Assembly: GCA_029204225.1 (NCBI GenBank) | Contig: CM055092.1 | Span: forward strand, 75,627,598-75,691,597 | Source: Diphasiastrum complanatum | Lineage: Eukaryota; Streptophyta; Lycopodiopsida; Lycopodiales; Lycopodiaceae | Direction of reading: 5' to 3' | DNA: 64,000 bases | Shown: positions 39,742 to 50,995 of the stretch, one piece after another | How positions within the stretch are numbered: the first letter of the stretch is position 1 | How the letters are laid out: each line of letters begins with the position of its first letter | Translations under genes and position numbers: made by a program | Notes under the pieces: model-generated | What the model was told of the DNA's origin: nothing | The model's input: the letters and a program-made list of their open reading frames with translations, nothing else | Database searches by the model: none

Positions 39742-39993
39742 GCGCGCTCTCTTGGAAGGGAGGGTGTGTGCCATGGTGCCCCCGGGCCGCTGCGCCCCCA
39801 ATCGGGCTAGCGGCCCAGGTGGTGGGAGAGCGAGCTGCGAAGGGGGAGGGAGCAGGTACGGGGGAGGGAGGGAGAAAAGGACGGGGGAGCGGGGGGTACA
39901 AGGCGGGGGGAGGCATTGTACCCCATGCCCCCTCCCACTTTTTTTTTTTGAATTTTTTTTTTCATTTGGGGCCCAATGAAATATTGGGCCCCC

Positions 39994-40090
<97 letters not shown>

Positions 40091-40330
40091 CGCACACACA
40101 TAGACACACAATTGGTCGCCCGCCGTCATCGACGGGCACACTTCGTGTAAGCACTCCCACTGTCCGTCACCACACTGTGACGGGCAACGTGAGCTGCTCG
40201 ACACCTTTTTTTTTCAATTTTTTTTCAAAATTCTGGCCGCTCAGGCCTATGGGAGGGGGGCGCGCAGCGTGAGATGCCCGTTACACTCAGGCTTGGGCCT
40301 GTGGGAGGGGAGGGCACACTTCTGCGTCCT
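39740..40330. repeat. GC-rich low-complexity island
   Basis: A strongly GC-rich block of about 600 bp sits in an otherwise AT-rich window. It contains G-rich runs (39838-39915), a 10-bp perfect inverted repeat around GGGGCCCAAT...ATTGGGCCCC at about 39968-39992, a CT microsatellite and several GACGGGC words at 40120-40190. Two T-rich stretches followed by AATTTTTTTT flank it. Long open frames here come from simple sequence and are not genes. Confidence 0.7.
39997..40088. repeat. (TC)n microsatellite, ~46 units
   Basis: A 92-bp uninterrupted TC tract within the GC-rich island. Confidence 0.97.
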
Positions 40331-40385
40331 CTCTAAACAAAAATGTCAGCCCAAGTATATGCATTTGCTACAGTTTCATGTATAT

Positions 40386-40538
<153 letters not shown>

Positions 40539-40576
40539 CCCATCTTTTTTATGGTACTATAATCTCATGGTAGCGC

Positions 40577-40850
40577 ACTTAGAATTTGCTCTGCACAGGA
40601 ACACAGATCATGCTACACAGTAACACAGACAGAAAACACTCTCCACAGCAAGCTCACATAGCAACTGTATTTCTCAAAATGAAGTTACACTGTACATATA
40701 GTTGTTCACTCAGGCAACCCATGCATGACCCAGGTTGTCGTTGGCGGGGCGCGTGTCCCGTCGACTTGCCTTGTGGCGAGGCCAACTGATCCTTATCCAC
40801 TGATAGGACCCACAATATAGTAACACAGTGATTCTACTTTAATTCTAACT
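40577..40850 (-). repeat. 3' LTR of the complete Copia element
   Basis: Begins ACTTAGAATT and ends AATTCTAACT on the plus strand, so it has imperfect 10-bp inverted ends. It matches 46338-46610 along its whole length. Confidence 0.93.
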
Positions 40851-40861
40851 CTCTCCCTTAA
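40851..40861 (-). promoter_or_regulatory. Polypurine tract of the complete Copia element
   Basis: The minus strand reads TAAGGGAGAG immediately before the 3' LTR, the expected plus-strand primer for reverse transcription. Confidence 0.75.
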
Positions 40862-40904
40862 AGTAGAGTCTACTTTTTATACAGTCATATACATAGCTTT
40901 AAAG

Positions 40905-43900
40905 TCAACAAACTTTAAATACAGAAAGCTTTGATCTAAACTTATCAAGCTTTTCTCTAGTAAGTGGCTTAGTGAAAATATCAGCTAGTTGTTCTTCTGT
41001 GCTACAATGAACAACATGAATTTCACGACTTAGCAGCCTCTCACGTATGAAGTGATACTGAATCTCAATGTGTTTAGTTCTCGCATGGAACACCGGATTC
41101 TTTGCTAGCTGAATTCCACTTTGACTGTCGCTATGTAAAGTCGTGGGATTTTTCTGCTTCATGCCAATTTCTTCCAAGATTTGTCTCAACCATATAGCTT
41201 CCTGTGCTGCACTACACATTGCCTTATACTCTGCTTCTGTGGTGGAAAGAGCAATTGTACTTTGCTTCTTACTAGACCAGGAAAAGCAACTACCACAAAA
41301 CTGGAATATATACCCTGTGGTGGATCTACGATCATCATAGTCACCTCCCCAATCTGCATCCACATAGCCACACAACTCAGGTAAACCATCATGCTTCATG
41401 TAAATCAAGCCATACTCTGAAGTGCCTTTCACATAACGCAAAATGTGTTTAGCTGCCTTCCAATGCATTTCCGTAGGTGCTGCCATAAACTGACTTACAA
41501 TGCCAACAACATAGCAAATATCTGGTCTAGTCGTGGTAAGGTAAATCAAGCTCCCTACTAATTGTCTATACAACGTAGCATCAAATGACTGTGACTCATC
41601 AAGCTTAGAAAGCTTTTTACCTGGTTTAATAGGAGTGTTTACTGGTTTGCAATCCTGCAACCTAAACCTGTGCAGCAACTCTTTGACATACTTCACCTGT
41701 GTTAAACCCACTTCGTGTCCTTTTTGCCACACTTCTACTCCAAGGTAGTAATGCATCAGGCTAAGATCTGTCATCTCGAATTGTTCCATGAGGTCTTTCT
41801 TGATCATGTCTATCATCTCTTGATTATTTCCCGTAATAATCAAGTCATCAACATCAAGAGCAATCAAAGCAACCATACCATCAAAGCATAAGACATATAG
41901 ATTTGGATCAGAATGTGTTCTCACCATCCCTTTGAACAAAAGTAGGCATCAATCCTGCTATACCATGCATGTGGTGCTTGTTTAAGACCATAAAGCGCTT
42001 TCTTCAAGCGACATACTTTATTTTCCTGTCCCTTTGTTACAAAGCCTTCAGGTTGATCCATGAACACTTCTTCTTCTAGCTCACCATTTAGAAAAGCAGA
42101 TTTCACATCCATCTGATGCAAAGGCCAACCAAAATGTGAAGCTAAAGCAATAAGTAGACGTAGAGTATTCCACTTACAAACCGACGCAAAGGTCTCCTCA
42201 TAGGCGATGCCTTTATTTTGTGTGTACCCTTTGATCACCAATCTTGCTTTGTGCTTTGCTATACTTCCATCTGCATGGTACTTAGTCTTGTATACCCATT
42301 TGCAACCAATGGGTTTCTTTCCAACTGGTGGTTCTACTAAGTCCCATGTGCTATGCTTAGCAATTAACTCCATCTCCTCTCCCATGGCCTTGACCCAAAT
42401 GTCATCATCCTTCGCTTCACCATACATCGAAGGTTCTTTGCTTTGAATAATGCTAGATAAGATAGCATAATTTGCTTCATACCTTTCAGGAAGTGTCTTC
42501 TCTCTTGTTGATCTTCGTAGCTCTCCCTGGTTAGATGATCTTGGAAAGTCATCTATGTCGCGGCTCTCCAACAATCTCTCAAACCCCTTAGGGAGCTTCC
42601 TGTCAGGTGATCGGCTTCCTAGTGAAAATGTATCCCACGGTACATCCTTCTCCTTGCATTTGTCACCTGCAGCTTCAATCCTTCTTGCACCAAAAGGTTT
42701 GTCCCTACCTCTCCAACCTGTTTCTTGAGGTTGAGTAGTAGTATCTTGAGATGTATCCTCATGTTCATCACTCGGAAGGTCAATGAATGGATCATCATCA
42801 GGTGATATCCTCACTATACCATCTTTCCCACTGGATGTGTCTATCTTCTCAGCATTCTCATCTTCATACATCTTGGATTCATCAAAGATAACATCACGGC
42901 TTATATGGATTTTGTTTTCGACTGGATCAAAACATCTATAGCCCTTCACACGATCATCATATCCTAGGAATATGCACTTGATAGCTTTTTTCATCAAATT
43001 TACGTCTCTCTTCCTTAGGAATGTGTACAAAGGCCTTACATCCAAAGATTTGCAAGTGTTTCACCTTTGGCTTCTTCTTCGTGAATGCTTCCTCAGGTGT
43101 TATCTTTGGTATGGCAATGGTAGGACTTCTATTTTGAAGATAGACTGTCGTGCTACATGCTTTTGACCAAAAATCTTTTGGTAGTTTCATCTCAACTAGC
43201 ATAGATCTGGCACTTTCCACAATCGTACGATTCTTGCGCTCAACTACACCATTGAGAGCAGGAGTATGAGCTTGCGTAAATTGTTTTTTAATCCCACATT
43301 GATCACAAAGATCATTGAAGTTATTAGACTTGTACTCACCTCCACTATCTGATCTTAGGACTTTGATCTTCCTACTTGTCTGATTTTTGACCAATGCTTT
43401 GAAGCTCTTGAAGTTATCAAATGCATCTGGTTTCTTTTTCAAGAAGTAGATCCACGTCTTACGTGACATATCATTAATAAAGGTCATGAAATAGAAGGCT
43501 TTACCTAAGGACATGGTCCTCATAGGCCCGCATAAATCTGTGTGAATTAAATCCAGGATGTTCTTTGCTCTTGCAACACCCCCTTTATTGAACTTCTCTC
43601 GATGTTGCTTCCCATATACACAAGATTCACACATCGATTTCAAGTGATCGTCTATGGTAGGCAATCATGTTACCATCTCCAATTTTCTCATCAAACTGAG
43701 GCTTCCCAAGTTCAAGTGACCAAGCCTCTCATGCCACAACTCAGCTGCGATGGAATGGACGATACAAGTCCATGTTGCCCCTTAATTGTAGCATTCAACC
43801 TGTACAATTTTGTATTGGGCTCTCTTACTCCATCCGCAATAACTTTGAACTTTTGGTTCACATCCTTCACAAAACAACGATCATGGGCGAATTCTACTTT

Positions 43901-45026
43901 CAACTTTTGATTAGTAATGACTCCAACAGAAAGTAGATTTTTCTTCAAACCTGGTACGTAAAGTACCTCCCTGATCATCCTGCTTTTGCCATCAGATAGT
44001 TGGATTGAAACGGTGCCTATCCCCTTGATCTTGCACACCTCACCATTTGCTTGTGAAACAGATGTTCCATTATCCAACACCTTCAAACTACTGAACCAAT
44101 TCTTGTTACCTGTCATGTGTCTTGTGGCTCATGAGTCAATATACCATGCTTGATCATCTTGATTAAATGACAATGCAAATATGAAGATGCTAGAGTCTTC
44201 AATCTCACCCTCATCGACAAGGTTACCTGCTTGTTTTGGTTTCCCCTTGCCTTGTTCCGCCAGGAATTTGTGACATTCACTCTTCCAATGGCCCTTTTTA
44301 CCACAATGGAAGCACTTGCCTTTCTTCTTAGTTTTATTGGAAGATCTCTCATCCTCCTGAGACTTGGCAAATTGCTGCCTAGACTTCTTCTTGCCCTTGC
44401 CCCTTGCCTTGTTTTTGGCGTGTCGCAAGTGCCTGATCGTCAGTATTTTGACGTCTAGCTTTCACCATTTCTCGCCGTTGTTCTTCCTGCATCAAGATTC
44501 CTGTGAGTTCGTCAAAGGTTGGCAATCTTTCTCTTGATGCTATTCCACTCACAAACATCTGATAGGGTTCTGCAATGCCACACAATGCATTGTGCACCAG
44601 CTCCACATCACGTATGCGCTCACCAATAGAATGCAATTCATCGTCATGTACGTCTGAATGTGCTCTCCTTGCTCCAATGCGGGCACTATTCAACTTTGAC
44701 TTCAGAAACATGATTCTTGACAGATTTGACGTCTTGAACTGTTCCTTTAGCACATCCCATGCATGTCTGGGTGTAATAGCATCACAAATGTGGGTAATGA
44801 TGTGATCCTTCACTGACTAGTTAATGAAGGTCAAAGCTTTCCTTATCTTTTTGTCGAACACTTTGATGTCTGCTTCATTTGGTGGCCTTCTCTCATCACC
44901 TGTGACGACTTCCCACACGTCTTTCTCCATCAGTATGTTTTTCATTTTGAATTTCCACACTGCATAGTTGGAAATCTCGTCCAATTTGCTACTTTCACTC
45001 AAAATGAACTCTCCCATGTTTGCCAT
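40905..45026 (-). pseudogene. Copia gag-pol of the complete element, six lesions
   Basis: Gag starts at 45026 (MANMGEFILSESSKLDEIS). A stop at 44817-44819 interrupts it, and a frameshift follows near 44430. The zinc knuckle CFHCGKKGHWKSEC lies at about 44300. A stop sits at 44129-44131 in the protease entry (AWYIDS then ATRHMTGNKNW). Pre-integrase CESCVYGKQHREKF follows a frameshift near 43700. The integrase shows DLCGPM, DSGGEYKS and the ERKNRT glutamate, then a frameshift near 43000. RT carries HQMDVKSAFLNGELEEE and YGLKQAPHAWY, then a frameshift near 41945 and ALDVDDLIITG, where the usual tyrosine of YVDD is an aspartate. RNase H has CGYVDADWGGDYDDRRSTTG, SKKQSTIALSTTEAEYKA and the C-terminal EQLADIFTKPL. 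It ends at 40905. It was an intact polyprotein of roughly 1,300 residues, now inactive. Confidence 0.93.
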
Positions 45027-46324
45027 TGCAAAACTACTTGAAACTTCTGCCTTAGGCTAAGAATATTATGCCGAGGCCAACATTGATGTCAGAAGTTGAA
45101 AATAATGACCTGCACTTTTTCCTTTACCAGGCCACTCGCCGCTTTTCCACCAATTTGAAAGCCAAATCGGCGTCGCCTTCCGAAATGCACTCAGTCGTCA
45201 ACTCCCAACAACGTGCCCAGTGGAATGGTGAAATCACTTCTGGCGTACTCTGAACACTTTCTCCACTGCAATCACTCTGTTTTGTTGTCCTGTACTTGCA
45301 GGTACAGTCCGGGTGCCCTTCTTTGGAGGTTATAGCCTTTCGTTTGGGTCAAAACGGGCAAAGGACCCAAAAATAGGGACTTTTCTAGTTTTTGAACTGT
45401 TTCTTCACCTTGAAGAAACTTCACTCTTCACTTGTGAAGGGACCCAACTCAACTTTCAGTATGAAAATTTTTAATGAGGTTGAAGGCCAGAATGCACTTC
45501 ACTTTTTCAGGGCCCTGTTCAAAGCCCATCCAATGGCTGAACCAAATCTTGTGGTCCAAGTTTCTCTCCCATCACAAGTTCTGGACTATCGATGCATTTG
45601 ACACCTCATCCAAAGGTCCAAACTGCCTCTGGGCATTGAACCGCACTCCTACAGTCGCTATGGCCTTTGAGACACTTCAGTATCCATCGCGTTGGGCGCG
45701 CGAACAGTCCGTGGCCTCCCTGATTGCGGCCGCGCCTCCCCACACTCAAAATTGCTTGATCTAACTCGCCTGTGGATCGATTTGAGCATGATCTGAGGCC
45801 TGGAGCAGGGTTGCCCTATTGATTCCAAGATTGTAGAGTGTTCACTCAAGAAATTCCGTGGAGAAACGGTGATTTTAGCTCAACTTGACAAAGTGACTTT
45901 TTTTCTCTTTTTACCGCAAATCTGCTAGGTTAAATGTCTGGACACAAATCTTTGACATAAACCTCAGAATCTCTCCATGGCTGGTTGACAATGTGATTAG
46001 CTTCCTTCCTGTCCTTACGACATCCAAAACGGTGCACAAATAGCAAAGAAATCACCAGTTATGTATAAAAACCGTAACCCCAAGCCCGATTTTAATTTTC
46101 AACTGGCTTCAAAATTGTCAATTTTTCACCAAATTTTTTTCTGTATGATGCTATGCACAGGCTAATAATCCCTCTGTTGAGCTTAGCAAGCCTCTATAAA
46201 CTAGAAATCGTGCATCAGTGCTTCTCTTTCCGTCTTCAACCCGTCGTAAACCCCGAACTCTCAAAAGACAATTCTCCCGAAGCTCTCTTCAACGGCGATG
46301 CTGTACTGTGTACACTCCCTGTAC

Positions 46325-46337
46325 GGCTCTGATACCA
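46325..46337 (-). promoter_or_regulatory. Primer-binding site of the complete Copia element
   Basis: The minus strand reads TGGTATCAGAGCC directly after the 5' LTR, a perfect initiator-methionine tRNA primer site. Confidence 0.93.
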
Positions 46338-46610
46338 ACTTAGAATTTTCTTTGCACAGGAACACAGATCATGCTACATAGTAACACAGATAGAAAACAC
46401 TCTCCACAACAAGCTCACATAGCAACTGTATTTCTCAAAATGAAGTTACACTGTACATATAGTTGTTCACTCAGGCAACCCATGCATGACCCAGGTTGCC
46501 GTTGGTGGGACGCGTGTCCTTTTTACTTGCCTCGTTGCGAGGCCAATTGATCCTTATCCACTGATAGGACCACAGTACAGTAACACAATGATTCTACTTT
46601 AATTCTAACT
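46338..46610 (-). repeat. 5' LTR of the complete Copia element
   Basis: Pairs with 40577-40850. The most divergent stretch is around 46500-46530, where CCCGTCGAC in the other copy corresponds to CCTTTTTAC here. Confidence 0.93.
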
Positions 46611-46615
46611 AGCGC

Positions 46616-48208
46616 TGCACCTAACCATGGCCACATTGCACTTTGGCCCGCCATTTGACTTTGGTCCACATTTGACTATGTTATGTACCTATGTACCTAG
46701 TAGTACTTCAGTGACCCCTATATGTCCAGGCAAGTGACTATACCTTGGTTGGAGGTATGGAATCGCCAGTGCATCAAGAACCTTCACCGAGCTCAAAATA
46801 GTCATAAAACACTGTTCTAGAGTATCTATGAAGTAGGCAAAGGTTAGTAGAGTCAGTAACTAGTCCAGGAAACGTTCCCAGCCCTCAAAAGTGCCTAACA
46901 ACCATCTAACCTTTGGCAGACCATCTCTCACCAAAGAGAACTCTTGCCAGCCCTCTGATCATCATTTAAGACCTTGGTATGGCAGATTTAGCATCCTATG
47001 TTTCACTTGGACAACTTTGTAAGGATGCTGCCATGATGGAATTGCATATCTTCCATGAGACGATGAATTTTTCCTATCACATTGATGAATCATCAGATGG
47101 GGAATCAGTGGAACAAGAGTCATCAACACAAGCAAGAATGGAACCCCATGGAAGGCAACTAAATGGAGCAGAGGCAAGTGGATCAGGTGCAACAAGTGAC
47201 CAAGAGCCAAGTACTTCAAGTTCTAATTGTCAGCAAGCCTATGCTCGCACAATCAAGTTTCTTGAGAAGAAAAAATATACATATTAATTTGGAGATCATC
47301 CAAGTACAAGATGTCCAATCAAGAATCCGTGCTTCCTACAAAGACAAAATGCAGAGCAGAAGGTCCAACAGCCCAATACAAGAGTTCAAGGGTTCAAAGA
47401 AGAATCAAGCTGACAAGGAGCTCACCAAAGGGGTGGCTGTCATATGGATCCATCTAAATCATGAGTTCCTTTAACAACCAATGGCAAGGTGGAAGTTTTG
47501 GTCATATCATCTTGCATGTCTCGAACTCCAAAGAAGACCATAATAGCCTACCAACTTATTTTGTGGAAGATTCTAAGGGGCATTTGTTACCGATGTATGT
47601 CTATCAACTTAAAGGAGATGGTATACTACACTCGGTAAGGTGTTATGTGTGAGAGTTTCAGATCTATTAAGATCCAAACCTACTAAATGATCAACAAACA
47701 ATTCACCAATCTTGCCAATGTAGAAAAATCAGCATCTACACTAAGAATGAGATGCAAACTCTAATAGATCTTAATCAAACATGAACCAAAACAAAAATAA
47801 AATTTCTTTCCATAAATTAACATTAAGCTACTATATTTCACACATGTGGATCTGAAAATAGCTTTTGATGAATATTCTACAGACAAAATTGCAAGATATC
47901 ACAAATATAGTGCACCAATGGATAGTAGAACCCAAGAGAACCATGTATAAGCATGGATGAGATAAGAGAGAGAGAATTGTATCCCTTCCCATGAGTTACA
48001 TCCTTTTATAATTGGTCCAAACCCAAATTTAAACTTGGTTTCCCTCCATAATAGAAAACCCTACTATTATTGTGACTAGATTCAATGTCTCTACTAAAAT
48101 TTGAATCTACTAAAACTCATGTAATATGAATTCCCACACTTTCCAAAAGTGTTTATTCAAATGCTTTTATACTAATATAACTTTGAAAAGTCAAACTCTA
48201 AGTCAAAT
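46616..48208. other. Unassigned; retroelement-like non-coding sequence
   Basis: No gene is supported. A plus-strand open stretch at 46979-47287 (KDAAMMELHIFHETMNFSYH, then a Ser/Gln/Glu-rich tail) has no known motif. 47640-48208 looks like LTR sequence of another family and includes the dispersed segment shared with 12089-12142. Around 46560-46740 repeated TTTGACT and TATGTACCTA words occur. Confidence 0.35.
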
Positions 48209-48594
48209 ACTACTCGGGGTCCTTTCTTATTTTGGCCCATCAGTATTTTAGATCTATCTCTATTTCTCACATCTTTGGCTTGTGAATACAGTGCACCAAT
48301 TGAGGGTGTCTGACATTACATTATTGATAGATCTAACTCTTGAGTCGACTCGGCCATGCTTTTATTCTCATTGTCATAAAATTTGTTGAGGAGATGCTAG
48401 GCTTGGTCTTCGCTCGTTGGCCGGTCTGCACTCTTGTTGACCTTCTGATATTGGCTTTCCCGATGGATCTGAATTCTGGAATTCCTTTTGGGTTGTTCGT
48501 CAATGTTGGCGTAGTTTGGCAGCATGATATCATTGTTAGAAGAATCTCTACTTAAATTATCTGTTAGAAGAATATTTATGAGAATCTTCTAACA
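48209..48594 (-). repeat. LTR right-end fragment of the unclassified element, copy 3
   Basis: Matches about 2535-2918 (and its first part 19676-19780): TCGGGGTCCTTTCTTATTTT, GGTGTCTGACATTA, GACTCGGCCATGCTTTT, GACCTTCTGATATTGGC and an end of TTCTAACA. Only this end of the LTR is present. The left part is replaced by other sequence, so it is a chimeric or truncated copy. Confidence 0.7.
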
Positions 48595-48599
48595 ACATG

Positions 48600-49748
48600 C
48601 TTGCTCACACATCACTACATAAATGCTTTTGGGATGAAGATGTATCCATTGCAGCCTACCTTCTGAATAGACATTCGACTAAAGGCCTCTAAAGTAAAAC
48701 GCCTTACGAAGTTTGGGCACACTCCAAATTTTATTGAAAAACCTCATAGTGTTTGGATGCACTGCTTACGTGCCAATCTCGAAAGAGACTAGTCAAGAGC
48801 TGAAATCTCACAACATCAAGGCCATCTTTATTGATTACGCTTCTTTTGACAAAACCTACAAGATGTATGATCCTGACACCTTCAGCCAAGATGTCAATTT
48901 TATTGAGGATCAGTTCATCGACTTGAAAGGCAGGAGCATAATTCTAGATGAATCTTTAGTTACTCCTGCTATTACAACAATTCCAGCATTAGGCTCAAAA
49001 ATTTCTATAGATGAACAACTTACGAAAGGCAAATCAGAAGAAGACGTTGCTACTCTATAGCAACAGAGCCAAGGATTGGACAGTCTACAATGGATAGAGA
49101 TTACGTTATCATCACTGTCTCATAACTTGAATCCATGAAGATAGAGAGCAGAGGCTAATTTACAACCCTCAAAAGAGATATATTCGTAATATGTTCATCA
49201 GTTTTAATTTGATGAATTATCAAATAGCTCACTCACCAATGAATCTGGGTGTTACACATTGAAAGGCTCTCATATGATTCATGAGTTACATTTGAGCTAT
49301 GATGGACCAACTCATCTATTACAGAGTAGTCGGCAAACTCCACATTTACAATGGATATCCAGATGCAAGCTAGGCGGGAGATGTAAATAATCATAAATTT
49401 CACATATGGATTTCCATTCTTCCTTTACACCGGTCCTATTTCATGGAACAGTCATAAGCAAAGCTCAATAGCTCTATCATCTATGAAGTCAGAGCATTTA
49501 TGGTTGAGAAATCTGCTATCAGGCATTTGTTTGCAACAACATGTTTCGACAATCGACTTTTATGACAATCAGAGTGCCATTACCATTTCGACCAACCCTA
49601 GATTTATTTAGAGAGTACGCACATTGAAATTGAATATGGTTTACGAAGAGGTGAGCTTGTACTATCTAACGCAATTTATGAAGGCGCTGAGCATAGATGC
49701 ACACAGCAGATTTTGTGCATCATTAAATCTGAAGATCCAGATTAAGGG
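48600..49748 (+). pseudogene. Copia integrase C-terminus and RNase H remnant
   Basis: Plus strand: NLIVFGCTAYVPISKE, KSHNIKAIFIDYASFDKTYK and MYDPDTFSQDVNFIED match the integrase to RT linker of Copia (FGCXAXVXXXKE ... GYXXXXKXYRXXXP). After broken sequence, RNase H pieces appear: YPDASWAGDVNNHK, WNSHKQSSIALSS, FYDNQSAITISTNPRF and HIEIEYGLRRGEL. RT is almost wholly gone. A polypurine stretch AAGGG follows at 49744-49748, then an LTR. Confidence 0.78.
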
Positions 49749-50260
49749 TGTTGGATTTTTCCTTTTCTCTCTAAATCCAATAAGTTAATTTAGTTCCATT
49801 CATGCGGTCAGAGCGCAAGCTTATGAAATGAAAGCTTGGAACTTTGTCAAAAGAACAAAGTCACTGCCCATTAGAAAGACGTAAGAAACCCGTAAGGTTT
49901 CCTCTTATGAGGCATGATGAGACCTTAAGAAAATCTGTTACAAGGCATTACGAACATATTACGAGCTATGAGCAACCACCCAAAGATGGCATTTCTAACG
50001 AGGATCATGTGGACAACTTGGCAGACATTGGCATATAACTACAACAAGGCTTACAATTGGCATTAGGAACTAAATCATTCTTTTACTCATTCCTTGTAAT
50101 AAGATTTATGTCTATAAAAGAGAGATGATGCAAATAATGCACTTGATGCAACATATAGATGCAAGCACACTTTGATGCAGCACATTTTTTGCTCATTTAA
50201 GACAGAGAGTAAGCGTAAAGGCGACCGTATGATATTCATGTCATCGTAGCTATTGTCACA
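49749..50260 (+). repeat. Copia 3' LTR (family shared with 58606-58945)
   Basis: Starts TGTTGGATTTTTCC directly after AAGGG and ends TTGTCACA, giving TG...CA ends and 512 bp. Its middle and right parts recur in inverted orientation at 58606-58945 (ACGAACATATTACGAGC, GTGGACAACTTGG, TAAAAGAATGATTTAG in inverse). The shared AAAAGAGAGATGATGCAAAT region may include the transcription start of the LTR. Confidence 0.78.
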
Positions 50261-50995
50261 TTAGAATTAGCATTTGGGCACACAATTATCACTGCTATTG
50301 TTTTGTGCTCATCATCATTTCATGCTGATTCGTACATTGCTACTTTTTGAATGTAATCTTATTGTTTTATTGCCATCTATGAATTTATGCTTTTATGATT
50401 TCTTATTTTATGCTATGCTACTCTCATATTGATTCCTATGAATGTCTATTGTTTTCCTCAAAAACATCATCCAAAGTGTTTTGTGTTTGGCTACGTAATC
50501 AACTGAACAAATCCTTACGATTTCAAAGTCGGGATCAAGTAGAGGCCAAACTAAATTGTGGGCTCAAATCTGATAGGTAGAACATCTCATTCCAATCTGT
50601 CATTGCTTCGTAATTCATCTGTGATCGTATTCTTTGTTTCTCCCAACAAGTAATTTGCAGGTCAGGCATAAGATGGTTCTCAAAGGGGAGAGAGAGAGAG
50701 ATAGAATTTAAATCCAATCAGTACACCATTCAAATTAGATAATGACACATCAATCGATTATCGTAGATTACAATGATTATAGACAACATCCACTAGCTAG
50801 TGATCAAAAGATTGACCATATTATAAGTTAGAGAAATAGAATAAAAGAAATAGCAACACTGATCAAGCTGCACTGTATAGGGTGGCAAGTAAGTTAAAGG
50901 TTCTTGAGCGACACTATATAGTAAGTTTGTTTTAAAGAGGCTGTGAGCTTATCATATAATCTTTATCTTTCCTTCTTGCAAATTCTAGATCATAT
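50261..50995. other. Intergenic, 3' side of the oxidase gene
   Basis: No gene supported. The last 100-200 bp before 50996 probably contain the 3' UTR of the oxidase gene. A short GA tract lies at 50686-50701. Confidence 0.5.

Larger units (their letters stand above)
40577..46610 (-). mobile_element. Complete Copia LTR retrotransposon, inactivated
   Basis: A 6034-bp element on the minus strand, flanked by the perfect 5-bp target duplication AGCGC (40572-40576 and 46611-46615). It has two LTRs (about 274 and 273 bp), a primer site directly inside the 5' LTR, a polypurine tract before the 3' LTR, and gag, protease, integrase, RT and RNase H in Copia order. A leader of about 1.3 kb lies between primer site and gag. 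By hand count the LTRs differ at about 19 positions (roughly 93% identity), mostly C/T or G/A changes, which fits deamination of methylated cytosines. Two stops and four frameshifts disable the coding region. The LTR ends are AG...GT (minus strand) rather than TG...CA. Confidence 0.95.

Noticed and set aside
45068-45764. Plus-strand ORFs between the 5' LTR and gag of the complete Copia element
   Set aside because: They lie in the minus-strand leader of the element and show no motif. Leader regions of Copia elements are often long and non-coding.
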